From the NCBI GenBank assembly GCA_004794785.1, contig SJOL01006390.1, forward strand, positions 357,340-421,339: a stretch of DNA of 64,000 nucleotides, given 5' to 3'. The position numbers and the translations under genes were made by a program. Positions 57,360 to 64,000 of this stretch are shown here, piece by piece. The notes beneath the pieces were generated by a model that had not been told where the DNA came from, made no database searches, and worked only from the letters and a program-made list of their open reading frames with translations. Every line of letters starts with the position of its first letter. Within the stretch, counting starts at the first letter, position 1. Source of the stretch: Opisthorchis felineus. Lineage: Eukaryota > Platyhelminthes > Trematoda > Opisthorchiida > Opisthorchiidae.

Positions 57360-60300
57360 AACGATCAATAGTGTTGTGTCCCGGAGGATAGCTCGAAGCA
57401 GTTTGTTTTCAATGGCTCATCTATGCAATGTCAAATAACAGGGATGAATAGGCGGTAACACTGTAATGGACGTCGATTCCATGGTGTAAGGTGTACTTCA
57501 CTTGTTTTGCTTGCTGTTCAACTCAGCCAATGATTTAAGTTGTCAGAATTTCTTTACGACTGCACAGGATCAGAAAAGTGGGGAAATTTTTTGACATAAC
57601 GACTAGATTGTTTCACAGGATGACATTTAGTCCAGCAGTCCTAATTTCGCTCTCTAAATATACTGCCTTACTGATCTAGGCAAATGCATAATTTAAAAAA
57701 CCCGAGAGAAGTTTAGACTGACACGAAAGCCTTTTACCACTGGACACTGGTAAGACCAACCGTCGTCTTTAGAAAGAGAGAATTTTCTGGTTAGAAAACA
57801 CTAACTTTTGGCCACTAGCTGGGAAGATTCCGACAGACAAGATGCAGGAAAGAAATTTTTCTCTTTTCTGGATAAAAGCAACGTACTAGCCGCTGTAAAT
57901 TTATCAAAGCAACCTTGATTTTTGTGTTAACTAAACCGAATTCACCTCATCACAGTTGGAAGTCTTATTGTTAAGAGGCCACGTGTTCCCATTTAGACAT
58001 TCTCCTAAATATGGGTACAATTTTCTGTTTTTACTGTTGTTATTTTATTACCGTTTTACTTTTATATTAGCTACTGACGGCATAATGCTGTACATTCTCA
58101 GTCACTTCGATGAAGTCAAATCGTCCATATTTTCAGCTAACCGGATGGGGACAATTGTGGTCCAATATAATCCACTTTCCATATAACATACCCCTAATTT
58201 GAGCATTGTGCTCCAAATCTCAAACCGGAAAACGAAAATTTTTAATGGTCTCAGATTTCAGATGTCATCACAAGAAAGGCGAAACAATATAGATGGCGTT
58301 TTCCAGTTACCATAAAGCGTCACTGATGACGGAGAGTCTTCTGTCCTGGTGATGTCTGTCTTGGTAACCCAGCACAGCTTCTGATGGTTGTGCTTTTCCT
58401 GGTATAACTTGAATCTGACTGTCAGCGTCAGGGTCCATATCCTGCAGAAGGTATGTTTACCGCTGCCTCAAACCCAAAGTAGTGAAGATGAAACACAGGT
58501 GTTACTAGTGCATTCTAATATACATCGACAAATTGGTGGATGGATTTAACGGGAAAACTCACGTGGTTGGACACAGTAGGAGCTGTTTACTCGGGAGTTG
58601 GAGCCTAGTGATCAGATAACCGTGAGGGGAGTATTCTCCGACATCCTCAGTAGTGTCAAGAATTCTGCACTTAGAGACAAGCTCACACGGAGATAGAACG
58701 ACGTAAATTCAAAACACATTCATACAAATGTTAACATCCATCCACATTTAATCTATTTGCAATTGACAAACGAACCCACACCGAATGGAAGAAGTAGACT
58801 GTGGTCGTACAGAAGTTACTTTCACTGGATTAAATAAGTGGATTGCGCTGTCAAGTACGATAGCTCTTAGTTAAGCACCTCACCCAATAAATAAAGCTGT
58901 TTTTACCTACTAAAGAATCGCCTATATGAAGTGAAATTTCTTCGGAATAAATATTTTAGAACCAGCATTTTAAGCCTTGGATTGAAAACACCCTAAAGAT
59001 GATAGAAAATCATCGAGATTTTTGTTGAAACTGTTGAACCACGCATTCGTCCAAAGGATCAAAATGATCCAAGATAGGTTAAACTCATTCTAACGAAGTC
59101 GAACGCCCTTGTTTGCTTAGTCTACTTTATCGTAAGACCTTCAAAGCGCCGTTTTCTAGAAAGCCCTTTGTAAGATGAAATTTATCCCCAGTGCAGACGA
59201 ATAGTTATAACCAGTCACTGGATGCGAAGACCTTCGAGCAGATATGATCAAATGACGAAGTTATTTTCTTTGAATAGTCTTTGTTATATGCTTGCTACTC
59301 AACTGATGCGTGGTGCACACAAAGAACCGCTGTTATCACCTGATAGGACAAAATTGCTGTGTCCCACCATGGTAGTAGAAATATGGAAAACAAACACTAG
59401 AAAGCATGTTCTACTCTGGAACAAGTGATGTACTGAGCAGGAATGTGAACCATGCACCGAAAATGATCAACAAATTCGACGAGCTAACAATCCACCACTG
59501 TATAGCGGAAGTACATCTGTTTCGATAAGACGAACATTACTTGAGTTACAAAACTGAATGGACAAGTCGCGTGAGTGTTTGCACAGACACGCTATCCTAA
59601 TATATCCACATGTAACCGGGTATGCAAAATTCGAGGAAATTCGAGTGGTGTTACAGAATTTTAACTCTGTAAGGATCATTGCCATAGATGGAGGTATGTG
59701 CTCAGGCAGTTTGTTGATAATGCATTGAATTTCCCTATCCGTTTTCGAAAGTATACTTGAAGAAAGCCTATCTAAGACCATATCATGGAGCTGGATTTGC
59801 ATACTGAGGGCTAGTGGATAGAGACCACATATATCAAGGATTTCTTCCTACCTCACAAGGCAGACAAAACTATCTTTTAATGGTGAAGAGACCTGAAGGG
59901 GATATTATGGAAATGAAGGGGTGATCATGTTTATTTATCGCCACAAATGACATCTAAACCATTCATACGGCTGTAGAGAAGAAGTACTCAAGACCAACTG
60001 CTTCCGTAGTTGTTAGCATATTTCTTAGCTTTGAGTAAATGAGGAAGCTTCCGCTTTTTGTCCATTGATTTCACATCACAACAAACAAAAAGCAACACCA
60101 GATAACTAACAAAAATGCATCGGGAACAAAAGGTCTCACTTTTAATGTGAATAAACCAAATGGTTGTTGAATTTTACCCATCATTTGTGAACATAGCAGC
60201 GATGTTGCTTATCTGAGTACAAAAGTCTACGATGTACGGGGGACCAAGACTCTTCAAGGTCTATAAACCTCTCCCCTGAAGAGGAGTTTTTGTACGTCAA

Positions 60301-60950
60301 TTCTTCTAAGCCTGCCGTGCGACCGACATACGGATTGGGGGCCCATGTCACTTATGCATACATATAACTTTAGATTGGAGATGCACCACTTTAATTTTTT
60401 TGATGAATCGACTAATCTGATCATATAGGCACTCTAAGTCAGCCGATACTGATGTGCTGACCGATTCCCGATAAGCGAACGCAAAGTCACAGTAATTGCT
60501 GCACCAATACTAGCAAAATTGGTTGCAGCTTACTCACTTCACTTACTGTTCCTCCTCCAAAGTCAACCGACCATGTTACGAAGTCACCTCACCCGGCAAC
60601 GTAACCAGTGCGCACAATTAAATCACCCGGAGCAAAGCCAGATGATCAAGCACGCAGCCAGTTCAGTCGAGCATAATCAGCCCGTCCAGCTGGTCGATAC
60701 GTAAATTCAGTGCCATTCCAGAATGCCATTCAATCGGCATGCTATTTCGAGCAGAACTATGTAAGTTTCTAAGCCCAAAAATGATTATGTGAACTTCCCA
60801 AATTTCTGGAGTTGCTATCTAGGTTTTGAAACGATCCGACAGGCTGATCAAGGCCATGTTTAAATACTATTTAAGCCACAGTCCTCCATGCGTCTGTTGT
60901 CCGCGTCTGTTAACGAGGTACTGCTAAAAGTGCCTGCTGGTTCGTCAAAT
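57360..60950. other. No gene recognised
   Basis: Short frames only; the longest is 111 codons on the minus strand at 59,467-59,802, without a known motif. Confidence 0.4.
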
Positions 60951-60954
60951 TGGT

Positions 60955-61225
60955 TGTCCATATTCATTGTACCACTAAATGTTTGGTTCTCATCAATTCA
61001 ACTACTGTGAATTTACCATCCCTGACGCCATTTATTTCAACCCCAAACAGCTCATACCCAGGCACTCGGGTACTGCAGTGCGGCCTTATGGCCTTCACCG
61101 CTGAGCTTCATGGGCAGCCAATAATCCCGCTGATGAAGTCTCGTCCGTGGCTTCTACCACCTAAAGAGGGGGAGCCATTGCCTAATTATACTGAAACAAG
61201 GTGCTACAGAATGCAAGTCAGCTGA
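60955..61225 (+). pseudogene. Ty3/gypsy RNase H end (fragment)
   Basis: One plus-strand frame reads PSLTPFISTPNSSYPGTRVL (about 61,015-61,075), then GLMAFTAELHGQPIIPL, LPPKEGEPLPNYTE and CYRMQVS (to 61,222). This follows the end of gypsy RNase H: (K)PLTxIFxP, an R-x-x-R-W-like site here reading RVLQCG, a segment ending HGNADALSR-like, and the hinge before the integrase. The Trp and the ADALSR core are degraded. No integrase or RT is recognisable on either side. It belongs to a different lineage from the 21-24 kb element. Confidence 0.55.
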
Positions 61226-63080
61226 ACGAGATCTTGTCCACAGTATCCCGTCAGATATTTGCAAGCCAACAGTTCATCTTGGTTCGTCTGATTTTGGTAC
61301 TTTTCGTCGTTAATTGCGAGACATTTGTCGATTTCTTCTGTGAAGGTCGTTCACCAAGATATGTAGGCCGGTGAAGGCGCCACTTCTGCTTCACCGGCCG
61401 AAATGCGGAACGTGCCTTCAAGGTTTGTGTGTGCGATAACTGAAGTTCCTCGCTAGTTACTGAAGTGCATGTGAGGTGCGACAGATTGCCCCGTAGTTTC
61501 ACTATAGCATTACGAAGACAAACACATAAGAGTCCTTTTCCAGTGTGCAAGAACAAGGTGACTGAGATGGGCTTGACTTATAATTTGAAGGGCGATGATC
61601 GTTACCCGCAATGTATCAAATTTCTGGGTTGTAAAGCGCGGACTGCTCCGAACTTTAAAACGAGGTGATACACCATAACAGGCAGCCTATCGTGCCAACA
61701 AATGGTGCTGAGGTGTGCAGCGCATGCAATCTCCTCAAGAGTAGCTGTGACGATCTGACAATAGAATGACTTCAATTCGGCTATCGTCACATGTGACTGC
61801 ACTCCGGTTGGCTCGACAGCTCGCTAGAACAGTCGACGTTTATGTCGGATCTGTACGACTAAAGTGACGCGTGAGTTTCTAACAAGGGAATACGCAACTA
61901 CAAACAAGGCTAGCTTCGTTTTTCACTGTACTATATGGGTTCATTTCCATATCCTGTTGGATGTGTGGGTGATGGGAAAGTCCGTTTTCTTCCCTCATTG
62001 CGGTTCGGCAGTGACAATCACAATGCGACTTTGACGCTACTTGGGCAAAAGCGACTCTGGTGAATTCGAACCCGATACAGACTACCACTGGCTGTGTGTT
62101 GGTCGGTCGATACGTTTGTAGTTGTGTTGTATGTGTTCAGAATAGAGTTTTGCTTCCCGAACTGTTGGCTTTAACATTCCAGATGCCGCACGTGCCAAGG
62201 TAATCGGGCCTTGTCTTGTGTAAGATGCGTGCAGGTTACACAATGCTGGCGAAGTTTTCTATTGGGCTAGCCCCAAAAAAGAAGTACTCAGGAAGACAAG
62301 TATCTAACTATAAAAAGAATGATGATGATGACGATGCCGGGAATGACGCTGTTGATGATGATGAACGCATCCTACTTTTATGCAAAGTCATGACGATGAG
62401 GATGCTCACGAAGCCTACGCGAACTCGCTGCGAAAATGGCTGTGCAGTACCCATGGCTAAGCGGTTTAACAAAGCTAAGGGTGTTCTAATAGGCTCATTT
62501 AACTGTGAAACGCAAGTAATAACACATACATTCGAAATAATCGATTTTTCACTTCAGATATGTGGACACCACTTTCGGGTGCGGATGTGCCACACAAAAA
62601 CATAGATCGTTGGTGCTCTCGCCAGGGAGAATGCATTGGTTTTCACGTTATTAAAAACCAGGCCAGAGGCGACCAGTGATTACTCGAGAGGCGAGATAGT
62701 TTCTCGTTTTTTAGTTCGATGATATGATTAACATTCAAAAAGTTTTCTTTGCGCTGCATTTCAGCGATCCGAACAACGTGGCTTATCCATATGAAATTGT
62801 TCGTACAGCAAACACCCTAAATATGAATAGTCGGGTGAGGCTAAATTTAACAATGGTAGGATATCCTGCTAAATTTAATGTAGAGTAAAAGTCATCTTAT
62901 TAATGTTTTCGAGATTATATCCATTCATCACCCCTGTGGTCTTCAGTGCTCTGATGTGAATAGAAAAAGCAGGGTCATATATCTGAAATACACGCGGTGG
63001 TTAATATCACCAACAATAGGATAGGATTAACCCAAGCGATAGTTTCTTCATGAAATCTCCGCATTCAGCACCAACAGCGT
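61226..63080. other. No gene recognised
   Basis: A 129-codon plus-strand frame at 62,216-62,605 includes an acidic run encoded by a GAT/GAC repeat (62,319-62,370: DDDDDAGNDAVDDDE). It has no domain I know. A minus-strand 101-codon frame at 61,251-61,556 is Lys/Thr-rich and also unassigned. Confidence 0.35.
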
Positions 63081-63084
63081 TTAC

Positions 63085-63960
63085 TCTCTGAAGGACTGCA
63101 ATGTGCGAGATTCTTTTATTCCATTTACTCTGAAGGAATTTCTGCAGGTACTACACATGAAATCGGTCAAGCACACGAACACGTCCTCTATAAAGCTTCC
63201 AGGTCTTGCTGCCGTACAGTAGTGAAGAAAGAACAACAGCCCGATAAACTGCACTCTTGGTGTCGATGCACAAGTGATGACTACTTCAGAAGCGTTTATC
63301 AGGACGAACAAATGCCGCGCTGGCTTTTGAAACTCGTGCGTGTATTTCATTGTCAAACTTCAGGTCTGTGGATAGTTTACTGCCAGAAAAGCAGAAATCG
63401 GTGAAGCACTCCATCTCGCAACCATTTAGAAAATTACTTGTAGTTACCGGTTTTCGGAATATTCTTATTTTAGTCAAAGCAAGAGGCCACCGAATCGAAC
63501 GCCATAGTCAGCCAATATGATTTGGCATCAGAATGCGAAAATAAGGTTCAGTGGGCTGCAAACAGCAGCATACAGACGTTGGACTTGCACAGTGTGTTGG
63601 CCGGGAAGCGCTCATAATTGAACATATATAAACCCAGTGGGTACTGAATTGGTATGCCAACTTTGCTATGGCGGATTCAGGGTGCTTACACAGGTCCGCT
63701 CCGAAGCTTTCATTCAGGTGTGAAAGACTGATGAAGCTGACAAATTCGTAAGACGATCCACGATGCTTCTCCGCCGACTGAGTTGAAGGCTTTAGTGATT
63801 TCCACAAACAATGCATAGACGGATTGATCCCGCTCAGGGCATTTCTCGGATTTTTCTTGAGGCGAAAAAGTCAACCGTACTTTGGCTGCTTTAAAATCCA
63901 CAATGCTTCCTAGGAACTTTTACTTTCAAAATGTCACCGAATAGACGACTGGGCGCCATA
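63085..63960 (-). pseudogene. LINE reverse transcriptase fragment (clade not resolved)
   Basis: On the minus strand: CPERDQSVYALFVEITKAF (about 63,835-63,780), with E in place of the usual catalytic D of the VDxTKAFD block. After a decayed stretch come LNGCEMECFTDFCFSGSKLS (about 63,430-63,370) and DNEIHARVSKASAAF (about 63,350-63,305). VYRAVVLSSLLYGSKTWKLY follows (about 63,255-63,196), then VLDRFHV and ISHIAVL to about 63,085. The order matches the RT and the C-terminal coiled segment of a widespread LINE protein of the SR/RTE-like sort. The YADD box is not readable. The start of the protein would lie beyond the right edge. Confidence 0.8.
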
Positions 63961-64000
63961 AGGGCCCCAAACTTGCCCGCTGTGCAGATGAAACATATTC

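Noticed and set aside
1..64000. CRISPR array, operon or phage region
   Set aside because: No regularly spaced repeats, no closely packed frames and no bacterial-type ribosome binding sites; the retroelement content is animal.

Overview
The window looks like gene-poor nuclear DNA of a metazoan, most likely a digenean flatworm of the opisthorchiid type (Clonorchis/Opisthorchis). This is inferred from three things. The retroelement mix includes Ty3/gypsy of the CsRn1 kind, CR1/Jockey and RTE-like LINEs, and Penelope-like elements. There are tRNA-headed SINEs carrying hammerhead-like sequence, as in the schistosome SM-alpha elements. The SINE at 19.6 kb reads, in one frame, like peptides I recall from many predicted opisthorchiid proteins. 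There are no bacterial operons, no ribosome binding sites and no CRISPR. Almost all open frames in the window are short and unrelated to any family I know.

Layout. 1-12 kb is a mosaic of an unclassified old repeat: direct copies near 46-770, 3,550-4,140, 6,810-7,060 and 8,330-10,790, and an inverted copy at 7,310-8,165. A young CR1/Jockey-like LINE (780-3,437, minus) with an 856-codon open frame sits inside it. 13.4-16 kb is a rotted CR1-type LINE (plus). 17.17-18.01 kb holds the only convincing cellular gene, an intact single-exon DNAJB6-type J-protein with a splice acceptor just upstream of the ATG. 19.6 kb is a SINE. 21.2-24.0 kb is a decayed Ty3/gypsy element (minus) bounded by short LTR-like repeats. 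24.4-25.0 kb is a second CR1 fragment (minus).

27-29.3 kb holds four SINE pieces with hammerhead-like relics. 29.8-30.25 kb is the C-terminal end of a Penelope-like element (minus), followed by a decayed hammerhead (30.8 kb) and another at 34.4 kb. 38.5-39.0 kb is an RTE-like RT fragment (minus), and 45.0 kb a second copy of the first SINE family. 56.66-57.07 kb is a small element flanked by a perfect 16-bp direct repeat. It carries two intact type I hammerhead ribozyme cores in head-to-head inverted orientation. 60.95-61.23 kb is a gypsy RNase H fragment, and 63.1-63.96 kb a LINE RT fragment (minus) that runs toward the right edge.

How it works together: apart from the J-protein gene this is repeat-derived DNA. 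Autonomous families (LINEs, gypsy, Penelope-like) are present only as broken copies, apart from the 5'-truncated LINE at 0.8-3.4 kb. The small elements are non-autonomous and would depend on reverse transcriptases encoded elsewhere. The most unusual object is the foldback hammerhead element at 56.7 kb. Exons of multi-exon genes with large introns could be hidden in the long unannotated stretches, and I could not identify any with confidence.
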